The notes under the pieces: generated by a model | What the model saw: only the letters and a program-made list of their open reading frames with translations | Databases searched by the model: none | Told to the model about the DNA's origin: nothing | From: Nocardioides alcanivorans | GTDB lineage: Bacteria > Actinomycetota > Actinomycetes > Propionibacteriales > Nocardioidaceae | NCBI RefSeq assembly: GCF_021555175.1 | Contig: NZ_JAKGRW010000019.1 | Coordinates: 248,001 to 312,000, forward strand | Length of the DNA: 64,000 bases | Direction: 5' to 3' | Translations under genes and position numbers: made by a program | Shown: positions 11,123-20,872 of the stretch, piece by piece | Position numbering within the stretch: position 1 is the first letter of the stretch | How the letters are laid out: the number at the start of each line of letters is the position of its first letter

Positions 11123-11974
11123 TCAGGCCGGGCCGCGCGACGCCGTACGTCCGTCTCCGAACCGGCCGTCCCGTGCATCCAGGGCGGCGGTCACCTGCTC
11201 GCCCGCGGCCGCCATGAATGCCCCGAAGGCGCCGGTCGTCGAGGCCAACGCACTGGTCTCGGTGCCTGCGCGCACGGCTGCGTGCATGCCCATCGCCTGC
11301 ATCGCTCGGTGCACGGTGCGCTTGTTGAGCTCGACGATCTCCGGCGGCAGATCGGCGATCCGCGCTGCGATCCGCAGCGTCTCCTCCTCGAGCCGGTCCA
11401 CCGGGAAGGCACGATTCGCATAGCCTGCCGCCACGGCTTCGACGCCGCTCATGGCGTCGCCGGTCAACACCGCCTCCATCGCTCGCCGCGGTCCCATCAG
11501 CCACGGATGGAACTGCAGATCGGGTACGCCGAAGCGCACTGCCGGGTATCCGATCCTCGCGTCCTGCGCGACGTAGGCGAGGTCGCAGCAGGCAACGAGC
11601 TCGCTGCCGCCGGCGAGGCAGTTGCCGTGCACCTGCGCAATGACCGGCACCGACAACTCGGACAGTGAGAGCCAACCCTCGACCACCTCTCGTTGGAATC
11701 GGCCCGGCCCACCGCCCGCGTCGGCATACTTGTCGTCCGGCGGGGGTGCCAGGTCGTAGCCGGCACAGAAGTCCTTGCCCGCGCCGCGGAGCACCACCAC
11801 GTGCACGTCCGGGTCGGCGTCGGCAGCAGCAACGGCCGCCAACAGCTGACGACGGAGCGGACCGTGCATCGCATTGCGCTTCTCGGGGCGTGACAACGTC
11901 AGTCGCCGTACTCGTGGGACGGGATTGTCGACGGTCACGAACAGGGACTCGCGCGGGTCTCCAGCGTTGTTCAT
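11123..11974 (-). CDS. enoyl-CoA hydratase/isomerase (crotonase) family protein
   Basis: 283 residues from ATG 11974; ATG 11986 is an alternative. The crotonase fold shows the first oxyanion segment (GAGKDFCAGYDL) and the second (GNCLAGGSELVACCDL), with a Glu at the catalytic position of canonical hydratases. It has the usual length. Substrate is some acyl-CoA, probably in fatty acid or aromatic degradation, but no pathway partners are adjacent. Codons match the neighbours. Confidence 0.82.
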   Translation of the reverse strand: MNNAGDPRESLFVTVDNPVPRVRRLTLSRPEKRNAMHGPLRRQLLAAVAAADADPDVHVVVLRGAGKDFCAGYDLAPPPDDKYADAGGGPGRFQREVVEGWLSLSELSVPVIAQVHGNCLAGGSELVACCDLAYVAQDARIGYPAVRFGVPDLQFHPWLMGPRRAMEAVLTGDAMSGVEAVAAGYANRAFPVDRLEEETLRIAARIADLPPEIVELNKRTVHRAMQAMGMHAAVRAGTETSALASTTGAFGAFMAAAGEQVTAALDARDGRFGDGRTASRGPA

Positions 11975-12140
11975 GGCACTCAGCATCGCCCCGTCCGGAG
12001 CCCGCACGTCCGTTGCTCCCGCCAGCCGGTCCCGGCACCAGTCGCAGGGCGGCCGGCGGACATTGGCCCTGTTCGCGGAATCTCTGAGCACCATCGCCTT
12101 CGTCGGCCCGTGCTGGTTGAATGCATGACGTGATGCACGC

Positions 12141-14161
12141 GTGACAGCCCCGGCCCCGGCGATGACGACTCCCCCGAGAGCAGGACCGATCGGAGGAGCA
12201 GCCCGACGACCATCGTGGTCGTGCTCTCGCTGTGCGGCATCGTGGTCTCGCTGCAGCAGACACTCCTGCTCCCGCTACTTCCCGAGCTCCCGAACCTGCT
12301 CGACACGTCTGCTGACACCGCCTCCTGGCTGGTCACCGCCACTCTGCTCGCGGGCGCCGTCTCCACCCCGACCATCTCCCGGCTCGCCGACATGTTCGGC
12401 AAGCGCCGGATGATGGTGGTGGCCCTGGCGATCTCGCTGGCCGGCTCCCTTCTCGGTTCCTTCAGCGAGTTCGTCCCGCTGCTCATCGCTGCCCGGGCCC
12501 TGCAGGGAGTCGGGCTCTCGCTGGTGCCGGTGGCCATCGCCATCATGCGCGACGAACTGCCGCGCGAACGGGTTCCACTCGGCGTCGCGATCATGAGCGC
12601 CACGCTGGCCGTCGGGGCCGGCATCGGCCTGCCACTCTCCGGACTCATCTCCAACCACCTCGACTGGCACGCCATCTTCTGGCTCACCGCGCTGGTGGCC
12701 GCTGCGCTCCTGGTCTTGGCACTCACCACGCTTCCCGAATCCCCCGTCCGCACACGAGGCACCTTCGACATACGCGGTGCCGTCCTCCTCTCGGCGTCGC
12801 TCACCGCGTTGCTGCTCTCCGTCTCCAAGGGCGCGCAGTGGGGGTGGACCTCGACCACGACCCTCGGCCTCGCCGCAGCAGGGGTGGCGGTGCTCGCGGT
12901 GTGGATCCCGCTCGAGCTCCGCACCCCCAGCCCGTTGGTCGACATCCGGGTCGCCGGTCGCAGGCCGGTGATGCTGGTCAACCTCGTGTCGGTCTTCGCC
13001 GGCTTCGCGATGTTCACCAACATGCTGGTGACCACCCAGTTCCTCCAGGCTCCTGAGGCGACCGGCTACGGCCTCGGCCTCGACGTGCTGGAGACCGGTT
13101 GGTGGATGGTGCCCAACGCGGCCGCCTTCGGCATCATGGCCCCGGTCTCGGCGTGGATGACCAAACGCTGGACCGCACAGATCACCTTGCTCATCGGCAC
13201 CTCGATGATGGCGGTGACCTATGGCGCTCGAGTGTTCTTCAGCAACGACCTTGCCCAGGTGGTGCTCGGCTCGGTGGTGGTGGGCGTCGGCACGGCATTG
13301 GCCTACGGCGCCCTCCCGACGCTCATCATGCGCGCGGTACCGGTCACGGAAACCGCCTCGGCCAACGGCCTCAACGTATTGCTGCGCTCGATCGGCACCT
13401 CCACCGCCAGCGCCGCCACGGCCGCGATCACCACCGCATCCGTGATGGCCGTGGGTGACCACCTGGTGCCGACCGAGGACGCGTTGTCGCTGTCGCTGTG
13501 GTTGGCTGCGGCAGCTTCCCTCGCAGCCGCAGCGATCTCGGTGCCGACGCTGCGGATGCGCGCCTACTCCGAGGACTGGGACCGCTCGGGCACCGAGCGG
13601 ATGGGCGCCGAGGCCAGGGTCGTCAGCGGCAAGGTCGTCTCCTTCGCCGGCAACCCGATCAAGACAGCAGTCGTCACGGTCCTGACGCCCGAAGGAGAGG
13701 CCGTGGACTTCGGCCAGGCAGACTCCGAGGGACGCTTCAACGCCGCGATTCCACGCCCCGGCGACTACTTGGTCATCACGGCCGCCGAGGGCTGGCAACC
13801 GCGCTCGCGCATCATGGAGCTCGACGACAAGCGGCCGTTGCCGGCGATCGTGCTGCACGAGCGGTTCACCTTGACCGGCGTCATCACCGATGCCCACGAC
13901 GCGCCAGTGGTCGACGCCCTGGTCGTGCTCACCCGCAACACGGGCGAGTTCGTGCGCAGCATCCGCACCGACCATGAGGGCCGCTATCTCATCCCTCGCC
14001 CCAGCAACGGTCGCTACGTGCTCACCGTCTCCGCTCCGGGTGGCGAGATGGGCGCCCGGCCGGTGACCGTCTGGGAGGCCGCCCGCAGCGTCGACCTGAA
14101 GTTGGGTACGCCGCTGGCTCGCCCCGACGATCCCGACCAGCGCGACCCAGCCGAGCGCTGA
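12141..14161 (+). CDS. DHA2-type MFS exporter with C-terminal carboxypeptidase-regulatory-like repeats, frameshifted as given
   Basis: Proton-driven drug exporter with 14 predicted helices (RLADMFGKRR loop, GVGLSLVPVAIAIMRDELP, motif C GAGIGLPLSG). After the last helix, residues about 485-660 form two beta-sandwich repeats of the carboxypeptidase D regulatory/Cna-B type (GKVVSFAGNPI, DSEGRFNAAIPRPGDYLV, then GVITDAHDAPV and DHEGRYLIPRPSNGRYVL). The start at GTG 12141 reads MTAPAPAMTTPP, then breaks at the C run 12171-12175; with one more C the frame joins the transporter and gives 673 residues. A later GTG at 12215 would lose the N-terminus of helix 1. Confidence 0.82.
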
Positions 14162-14256
14162 GCCGCCGGGACTCCCACCTGCCGTGCTCGTCCGAGCATG
14201 GGTTCATGTTGGCTGCCGGTCGTGAGTGACGGCGACGTCCCACCCACCAGACGATG

Positions 14257-14311
14257 GGCAGCAACGAGAACGTGGGGCCGACGCTCGGTGCGTCGACCCC
14301 ACGTTGCTGCC
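14257..14311. terminator. bidirectional terminator-like hairpin
   Basis: GGCAGCA plus ACGTGGGG on the left pair with CCCCACGT plus TGCTGCC on the right, with a six-base bulge and an inner CGACG/CGTCG stem. It lies between the stops of two convergent genes, 8 bases before the stop of the sortase-fusion gene. Confidence 0.6.
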
Positions 14312-14318
14312 GGAAACG

Positions 14319-16550
14319 TCAGTTCTTCAACTTCTTCGCAGTGACCACGACGTTCTGCGCGTAGTGGAAGCCACCACCTGCCGTCGTGACCCGGCCCGAG
14401 CAGCTGATGAGGACCAGGCGGTGTGCCCCGGTGGTGCGGAACAAACGCTGGGGCAGTCGCTGCTTCCGAGAGAACTTCTTCACCGCGCCGACCTTGTAAC
14501 GGACGGTCTTGCCGCCTTCCTTGACCGTGATGATCTGGCCCCGCTTGACGGCGGAGAGTCGCCAGAGTGCGCCCGGCCGGTCCCGCCTGTCCGACACGTG
14601 GCCGGCAAGGACGGTCGTACCGATCAGGTCACCCACGCCCGCGGACCTGTCCAACTGTCCGATGGTCGCGACGTTGCCCGGAACCAGCATCTTGCCCTTC
14701 TTCATCGCGACGGTCGATGCCGAGGCGCGTACCCCGATCCCGGGGATGGCGACAGTTGTGGTCCGTGCCCGGGCAGAGACATCTCCTGCCGAGCTGAAAC
14801 CGGTGTCCACGACTGGCGACTTGTAGGTCGGCTTGCGGACGAGTGTCGTCTCCGCCTTCAACCCACAGGCATGCGACGCGGCGAGGTTTCGACTGTCCGC
14901 CGTGGTCTTCGCCACCCAGGTGTAGAAACCCGTCCGGGTGACCTTCACCTTGGGCGTCTTGACGACACCGTTCCTCGGCTTGAACTTCACCGTCTTCACG
15001 GCCTTGGCCGGGGTGCAGGTCATGTCGGAGCGCTTGGCGAAGGGACCGTAGAGGGTGGCCGTACCGGTGGCACCGTGGCCGGGGACGAACCCGGAGAGCT
15101 TCACCTTGTCGAACAACCGGGTTCCGGGCTTGACCTGCTTCTTGGACGTCTGGGTGGTCAGCTTCGGCTGGGTCCGGACCACGGGCGTCACCGGCTCGTC
15201 CTCGACCGTCACCGTCTGCGCAGCATCATCGATGTCCTTGTGCTCAGCCACCGGCGTCCCCGAGGTGTCCGTACCCACGAACAACTCCTCGAACGCCACC
15301 AACACCCGACCCGCAAAACCAGCCGGCACCACGAACGACACATCAACCGAACCATCCGCCGTCGCCGGCGTGAACGTCACCGAAGCAGTGATCCCCGTCG
15401 ACGACCCATCAGCCTTGTCCATCAACTCACCAACAAGGGTGTACTCCGTCCCCGGCACCAGGTTCTGGAAAGCCACCGTGTCCACCACCGTGCCACCGTT
15501 CCAACCCAACACCCGGTCACCATCAGCACTGTCGACCAACGACGTACCGATCACCGGATCGGGCGTGCCCGGCGCAGCGGCCCACTGAACGGAGGCATCG
15601 TCGGTGGTCCTCTTCGTGGACGGCGCCACCAGGATGATCGACTGCGCGTGATTGGCGGCCGTAGGAGTGCCACCCACGCTCGTCGGAACCGAGATGACCG
15701 TGCCGGTCGCACTGGAGCCTTCCGCCGAGACCGTGACCGTCGCCGAGCCAGCGACCGTGGACCCACGAAGGTCGAGGTACAACTCCTGACCGTCAACCAC
15801 CGCGTCGGGATCGATCGCATCGCCAGCTGCGTCGACCAACGCAGTTGCCGGAGCGACGCTGACAGTCGCGGTCGGCTGGTTCGTGCTCACCACGAACGGA
15901 CCGACCAGGGAGTCAGCGGTCTGCGGCGCCGCGGGAGCAGTCACCGAGGCCGTGACCTCGAAGTCGTCCAGGCTCAGCCCCGGGTTGGCGTTCGCACCGT
16001 TGACGAGATACCAGTACGCCGCCTCCGAATCCGCGGTCTCGAAGTTCCACGTTGCGTCCCAGGTGAGATCGGTGTAGCGCCAGATCGCGTACTGGGTTGC
16101 CTCGATCGCGTCGTTCTGGGAGATCCCCGGCACGCCGGAAGCGGCGCCGAAGTCCGCCAGGCTCAGCGCGGGGTAGCTGTGCGCCAGCACCCAGAGGACC
16201 TTGCCCTGCACAGCAGGATCGCTGAAGTGGTTGTTGCCCAGGTAGCTGGCGAAGTCTCCGGCGTGGGCATCGGTGTTGGTCTTGGCCGACACGTCGTGCT
16301 CGATGCAGTACGCCCAGTAGTCCGGCGCTCCCGGATTGCCGGGATCGGCCGGCTGGGTCTCGTGGATCGGGAACAGCCTGGTGCCGCCGTAGCCCTGTGT
16401 GTTGCCTCCGATCCAGACCGCGTCGCCCGGATCCACGTCCGCGTGGGCAACCACGACCATCGCTGGCATCAGGAGCGCCACCACGCAGGAGAACGCGGTG
16501 ATCACCCACCCTCGGGCTGAGAGCAGCCCCTTGTTCATCACCTTCGCCAC
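14319..16550 (-). CDS. secreted thioester-domain / VaFE-repeat / sortase fusion protein
   Basis: 743 residues from GTG 16550, chosen for AAAGGTGGGG seven bases upstream and because an N-terminal signal peptide (about 1-37, cut after AHA) follows. Residues 40-200 resemble a thioester domain: C82 in YWAYCIEHD and Q153 in ATQYAIW are placed to form the Cys-Gln bond used by Gram-positive adhesins. A VaFE-type Ig module lies near 342-452 (VVDTVAFQNLVPGTEY, LVAFEELF). An Ig-like module lies near 462-574. Residues 600-743 match class E/F sortases, with H651 (AGHVSD), C717 (LISCSG) and R720. No LPXTG tail or C-terminal anchor is present. An adhesin and a transpeptidase in one chain is unusual. Confidence 0.8.
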   Translation of the reverse strand: MAKVMNKGLLSARGWVITAFSCVVALLMPAMVVVAHADVDPGDAVWIGGNTQGYGGTRLFPIHETQPADPGNPGAPDYWAYCIEHDVSAKTNTDAHAGDFASYLGNNHFSDPAVQGKVLWVLAHSYPALSLADFGAASGVPGISQNDAIEATQYAIWRYTDLTWDATWNFETADSEAAYWYLVNGANANPGLSLDDFEVTASVTAPAAPQTADSLVGPFVVSTNQPTATVSVAPATALVDAAGDAIDPDAVVDGQELYLDLRGSTVAGSATVTVSAEGSSATGTVISVPTSVGGTPTAANHAQSIILVAPSTKRTTDDASVQWAAAPGTPDPVIGTSLVDSADGDRVLGWNGGTVVDTVAFQNLVPGTEYTLVGELMDKADGSSTGITASVTFTPATADGSVDVSFVVPAGFAGRVLVAFEELFVGTDTSGTPVAEHKDIDDAAQTVTVEDEPVTPVVRTQPKLTTQTSKKQVKPGTRLFDKVKLSGFVPGHGATGTATLYGPFAKRSDMTCTPAKAVKTVKFKPRNGVVKTPKVKVTRTGFYTWVAKTTADSRNLAASHACGLKAETTLVRKPTYKSPVVDTGFSSAGDVSARARTTTVAIPGIGVRASASTVAMKKGKMLVPGNVATIGQLDRSAGVGDLIGTTVLAGHVSDRRDRPGALWRLSAVKRGQIITVKEGGKTVRYKVGAVKKFSRKQRLPQRLFRTTGAHRLVLISCSGRVTTAGGGFHYAQNVVVTAKKLKN

Positions 16551-16586
16551 CAGAACCCCACCTTTCGTCGACTGAACGGCGAGGCA

Positions 16587-16613
16587 GACGGGAAGCCGGT
16601 TCAGGTTCCCGTC
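16587..16613 (-). promoter_or_regulatory. 5' leader hairpin of the sortase-fusion gene
   Basis: An 8-base perfect stem (GACGGGAA with TTCCCGTC) with an 11-base loop lies 37 bases before the GTG start, inside the presumed 5' leader. No known riboswitch class fits. It may control translation or mRNA stability. Confidence 0.4.
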
Positions 16614-16782
16614 CGAACGTCCCCCACGGACGTGCGCGTCGCCCTCGACGTCGCCAGAAAGGTAACGGCGGCGCCGCCCGTCTGGGCCGGCCTTGGTCCG
16701 CCAACAGTCGAAAATGACCCCCACTCGGGGGTCACGCTCCCGGGTTCGGCGTCAGCATCGGCGGCGAGCCGCTACGCCCCGA

Positions 16783-17613
16783 TCAGCGCAGGTCGGAGTG
16801 CAGCTCCGCGGCCTTGACGATGCGCCCCAACCGCTGCGTGGACTCAGGAGACTCGGCAAGCCATCGAATCACGACGCCGGCGGCGTCGGGAGGCGTGGTG
16901 GCGAAGCCCTTCTCCTCGATCTCCTTGGTGCCGCCACGCGCCGCCCCCGACTCGGTGACCACGAAGCCGGGGTCGACGTTGAAGGCTCGGATCCCAGCGC
17001 CGACGTACTCAGCGTTGATGGAGCCGGCCACGCGCCCGAACGCTGCCTTCGCCCCCGCGTAGGCCAGGCTCCAGCCTCCCTCACCCGGAGGCGCGGGCGG
17101 ATCGTTCTGCGCGGAGCCGGAGACGATGTTGACGACGGTGCCGTGGCCGGCCGCGACCATGCTCGGCAACAGCGCCTGGATGAAGGCGACCTGGTGCACG
17201 TGGTTGGCCAGCATGCTCTGCACGAGCGTCTCCGGTGCTGTCTCCATGAAGCGCGCGTGCGCCAGATGGTGGACCGCGTTGTTCACCACCAGTTCGACAC
17301 CGCCCCACGAGGCCAACACACTCTCGGCCGCGCCTTGCACACTCGCCAGGTCATTGAGGTCCATCGAGATCGCGAGTGCACGACCGCCGTGCGCCTCGAT
17401 CCCGGCGACGGTGCTCGCAAGACTGCCCGGGACGGCGATCGCCCTGTCCCCCTCCGCCTGCGTCCGCGGCGGCACCCTGCCCTCGCCCTCGTTCACGGTG
17501 CGACCGGTGATGGCCACGTCCCAACCGGCTGCCGCCAGCGTCAGGGCGGTGGCACGGCCGATCCCACGACTGGCTCCGGTGACCACCGCTCGGCGGGGCT
17601 GCGTTGCGTCCAT
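16783..17613 (-). CDS. SDR family NAD(P)-dependent oxidoreductase
   Basis: 276 residues, classical short-chain dehydrogenase. The nucleotide motif TGASRGIG is at 13-20; an Arg in TGRTV suggests NADPH preference. NNAV is present, a Ser in NIVSGSAQ is catalytic, and YAGAK supplies the Tyr and Lys. Length is slightly above the 250 typical of classical SDRs, because of a loop after TGRTVNEGEG. Substrate unknown. It stands downstream of, but 57 bases from, the MFS gene of the cytosine operon, on the same strand. Confidence 0.85.
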   Translation of the reverse strand: MDATQPRRAVVTGASRGIGRATALTLAAAGWDVAITGRTVNEGEGRVPPRTQAEGDRAIAVPGSLASTVAGIEAHGGRALAISMDLNDLASVQGAAESVLASWGGVELVVNNAVHHLAHARFMETAPETLVQSMLANHVHQVAFIQALLPSMVAAGHGTVVNIVSGSAQNDPPAPPGEGGWSLAYAGAKAAFGRVAGSINAEYVGAGIRAFNVDPGFVVTESGAARGGTKEIEEKGFATTPPDAAGVVIRWLAESPESTQRLGRIVKAAELHSDLR

Positions 17614-17670
17614 GGGCCCGACGGTAGTGACCCCAGCGCATGCCGAGCATGACGGATCCCGCAGGACGGG

Positions 17671-19016
17671 TCAGACGCCCTCGCGCTCGTGGAAGCCGGC
17701 ATGCTCGAAGGGCTCTCCGCGGCGCATCTTCTCGAGGCCCTCGGGGTGCTTTCGTCGCAGGTGGTCGATCGCCTTGCGGCGATAGCGCAGGATCTGGAAG
17801 ACGCCGAAGGCCCAGAAGATGTATTGAGTCGCCATCGCGAGCTTGAAGTCGGCCAGCTCGTACGTCGCCCCACCACCGCCGCTGGAGAGGTCGAGGACCC
17901 AGCCGATCGACCACATCGCGAGCAACGAGGCGATGAAGCCACCGATGTTGACCAGGCCGTTGGCACGCCCCATGGCCTCGGGCAGGGTGAAGGTACGGGC
18001 GAGGTCGAAACCGACCATCGACGCTGGCCCGCCCGTGGCGGTGACGACTGCGACCACGACCAGCATCCACACCGGCGCCCGCCCCGGCCAGAGCAGCACG
18101 ACCGCCCAGACACTGGCGATCATGATCACGACGATCACCACGAGCCACGAGCGGTGGAGGGGAACATCGTCGTGAGCTTGGCCAGTACCAGGCCCGAGAC
18201 GATCACCCAAGCAGTCATCGCCATGAGGATCGAGCTCGCCACGCCGGGCGACAGCCCCTCCCCGGAGACGAGGAACGGATAGCCCCACAGCATGGTGAAG
18301 GTGGTCATCGAGAACTGCGCCGTGAAGTGCGACCACATGCCCAGCCGGGTGCCGGGGTTGCCCCAGATCACCCGTACCGAGCGCAGCAGCACGAGCATCT
18401 TCACCTTGGCGGTGGACTCGTCGCGGTAGGGCGAGTTCTTGACGAAGACCAGCACCAGGATCAGCAGGAAGAACCCGAGCGAGGACGCACCTGCAAAGGA
18501 CTTGGTCCAACCGAAGTGCTGCAACGCGAAGGTCAGCGGCGCCGCGGCCGCAATGGCACCGAGCTGGCCCACCTGGCCAGTGAGCTGCACGAGGAAGGGC
18601 GCCTGCTTCACCAGGAACCACGCGGCGACCAGGCGCAGCACGCTCGTGAAGACGACGGCGTCGCCGGCGCCCAACAGCACTCGGGCGCCCAGCGCCGCCG
18701 GATAGTTGTCGGCGAACGCGAAGGCGAACTGCCCCGCCGTCATCAAGATCGTGCCGGCGATGAGCATCGCCCGCGGACCGAAGCGATCCAGCAGGATCCC
18801 ATTGGGGATCTGCATGCCGGCGTACACCAGCAGCTGGAGCACCGTGAAGCTCGCGAGCTCGGAGGCACTGATGTCGAAGCGCTCGGTGGCGATCAGTCCC
18901 GCCACGCCGAGGGAGCTGCGGTGGAAGACGCCGAGGACGTAGACGGAGATGGCGACGAGCCAGATCACCCAGGCTCGTCGCCGACCGATGTCATGCACCT
19001 GCACCACCACCAGCAC
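17671..19016 (-). CDS. MFS transporter, frameshifted as given
   Basis: Twelve-helix major facilitator of the nitrate/sugar-phosphate-like branch (VFHRSSLGVAG, PNGILLDRFGPRAML). The first frame, from GTG 19016, ends after TTMFPS; the second continues PLHRSWLVVIVVIMIAS through the last helices to a basic cytoplasmic tail. The break is at the G run 18159-18162 (plus strand). With one base restored it has 448 residues. It begins 7 bases after the CodB-like permease stop, so it belongs to the deaminase-permease operon; it may export or import a related base or product. Confidence 0.82.
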
Positions 19017-19022
19017 ATGATC

Positions 19023-20303
19023 TCAGGTGCGCACCCTTCCTGCCGCTTTCTCGCGGGAGGAGACGAGCAGAGCGAGCACGATGGCCGCCACGATGCCGAT
19101 CAGTGGCGGAACCCCGATCTCGAAGCGGTCCGACGACCACGCCAGCGCGCTCGCCACGACATAGACGCCCAGATTGCCCACGTGCAGCGCCGGCAGTTGG
19201 GCATCCTCGGGCATGCCGTTGCGCCACCGAGCGATCCAGTCCCCGATGATCACGCCTCCCAGGGGCGGGATGAAGATGCCGAGCAGCACCAGGTAGTCGA
19301 CGAGGTGTTCGTGCACACCGACCAGGGCAAGGACCGTGCCGATGACCGAACCCCCGACGACGAAGGGGATCTTGGTGGGCCGCTCGAAGAGCTCGGCCCC
19401 GGCCACACCGAAGGCGTAGGCGGTGTCGGCGTTGCTCTTCCAGAGGTTGCCGAAGAGCAGGAAGAGGCCCCACCCGACCAGGCCGAGTTCGTAGAGCACG
19501 AGGACGAAGTCGCCCTCACCGAAGGTGATCGCCCCGATGGCTCCGAAGAAGATCATGAGGCCGTTGCCGATCAGGAAGCCCAGCACGCTGGCGAGCACGG
19601 CATCGCGACCGGAGCGGGAGAACCGGGTCCAGTTGGGCGCCTGTGTGCCGGCCGAGACGAAGGTGCCCACCACGGTGGTGACGGCGACGGCGATCGACAT
19701 CTGCGCGGTCGGCTCGGCGTCGAAGAGGCCCGACCATCCGCCGACCTCGTCGAGTGAGCGCTGCACCACCCAGAGCGCCAGGATCAAGATGAGCGGCGTC
19801 GAGACGAGCGAAACCCAGTACATGCCGCGGTAGCCGTAGCACGCGGTGAGGCACATCAGCACGCTCGTCGCGATCATGACGGACGCTTCCGCGCCCCACG
19901 AGTTCCAGTCCAGGGCCTGCGCGGTGAGCGCTCCGATGGTGCCGATGATGACGCCGTACCACCCGATCTGGGTGCCGCCCAGGAGGATCGAGGCCAGCTT
20001 CGATCCCTTGGTGCCCAGCGTGTAGCGGGCCATCACCACGGTGGTCAGCCCCGTACGGGCACCGATGTAGCCCAGCAGCGCGACGTACCCACCGAGGATC
20101 GTCGAGCCGAGAAGGATCACCCACAGCAGGTCGCCGAAGGCGAAGGCGGTGCCCAGTGAGGCGCCGGCCAGCATGGTCGGGGTGAAGATGGTGAAGCCGA
20201 CCAGCACGACGCACATCGAGAAGAACGACTTGCGAGCGTGCCGCGGCACCGGCGTCACGGGGTAGTCGGGGTCGATGACCCCGGCGTTCACGTCCTGCGT
20301 CAT
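19023..20303 (-). CDS. codB: cytosine permease (NCS1 family, CodB-like)
   Basis: 426 residues from ATG 20303, which overlaps the deaminase stop as ATGA and has GGAGG just upstream. About twelve helices. NCS1 features include PTMLAGASLG in helix 1, GTQIGWYGVIIGT in helix 3, and APNWTRFSRS in the middle. The neighbouring cytosine deaminase argues for cytosine or a close analogue as substrate, with proton or sodium coupling as in NCS1 proteins. It lies between the deaminase and the MFS gene in one operon. Confidence 0.85.
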   Translation of the reverse strand: MTQDVNAGVIDPDYPVTPVPRHARKSFFSMCVVLVGFTIFTPTMLAGASLGTAFAFGDLLWVILLGSTILGGYVALLGYIGARTGLTTVVMARYTLGTKGSKLASILLGGTQIGWYGVIIGTIGALTAQALDWNSWGAEASVMIATSVLMCLTACYGYRGMYWVSLVSTPLILILALWVVQRSLDEVGGWSGLFDAEPTAQMSIAVAVTTVVGTFVSAGTQAPNWTRFSRSGRDAVLASVLGFLIGNGLMIFFGAIGAITFGEGDFVLVLYELGLVGWGLFLLFGNLWKSNADTAYAFGVAGAELFERPTKIPFVVGGSVIGTVLALVGVHEHLVDYLVLLGIFIPPLGGVIIGDWIARWRNGMPEDAQLPALHVGNLGVYVVASALAWSSDRFEIGVPPLIGIVAAIVLALLVSSREKAAGRVRT

Positions 20304-20757
20304 GCCTCCTCCCCGATGTCCTCGGCCCACATCTCGGGCCGTTCCCGGAGCATCTGTGCCATCAACGCCTTGCACTCGTCGTCACCGACGACGTCGACCT
20401 GGACGCCACGGGAGCGGAGCCACTCCTCGGAGGCCTGGAAGGTCTCGTTCTCACCGACCACGATGCGGGGGATGTCGTAGAGAACCGCAGTGCCGGCGCA
20501 CATGAAGCAGGGCGACAAGGTGGTGTAGAGCACGCTCTCCCGATAGATGCGTGCCGGCTGACGTCCCGCGTTCTCGATGCAGTCGGTCTCGCCGTGCCGG
20601 ATGGCACTGCCCATCTGGAACCGGCGGTTGCGACCGACCGCGAGCACCTCGCCGTCGTGCACCAGGGCAGCGCCGATCGGCACTCCCCCTCCGCCCATCC
20701 GGTCCGCGCTTGCTCGACGGCGAGCGCGAGGAAGGAGCGATCTGCGTCCGTGACCAT
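20300..20757 (-). CDS. cytosine deaminase, yeast Fcy1-like, frameshifted as given
   Basis: Zinc hydrolase converting cytosine to uracil. ATG 20757 follows AGGAGG. The frame breaks at the C run 20685-20689 (plus strand); restoring one base gives 152 residues. The zinc and proton-shuttle residues are H55-G-E57 and the pair C84-F-M-C87. Beyond the CDA core, the protein shares the fungal Fcy1 C-terminus: YTTLSPC, VVGEN, and RPEMWAEDIGE, where yeast has RPQDWFEDIGE. Most bacteria use the unrelated amidohydrolase CodA. First gene of an operon with a CodB-like permease. Confidence 0.83.
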
Positions 20758-20821
20758 GAGAAACCTCCTGAAGAAAATGAGATGCAGGTCACTCGACCAG
20801 ATACGCTGCCGACGCAGAAGG

Positions 20822-20867
20822 GACACAACGTCCACTGCCGATCGCAATCTTTGAGACACAACGTCCA
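20822..20867. promoter_or_regulatory. 13-base direct repeat, candidate PucR operator
   Basis: GACACAACGTCCA occurs exactly at 20822-20834 and 20855-20867, 33 bases apart, about three helical turns. Both copies lie in the 115-base divergent region between the deaminase operon and the pucR-type gene; the second ends six bases before the regulator start. This placement fits a regulator that controls both directions. Confidence 0.55.
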
Positions 20868-20872
20868 GCGAG

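Noticed and set aside
12275..13975. 566-residue minus-strand frame opposite the DHA2 exporter
   Set aside because: His-, Gly- and Arg-rich without motifs; antisense shadow.
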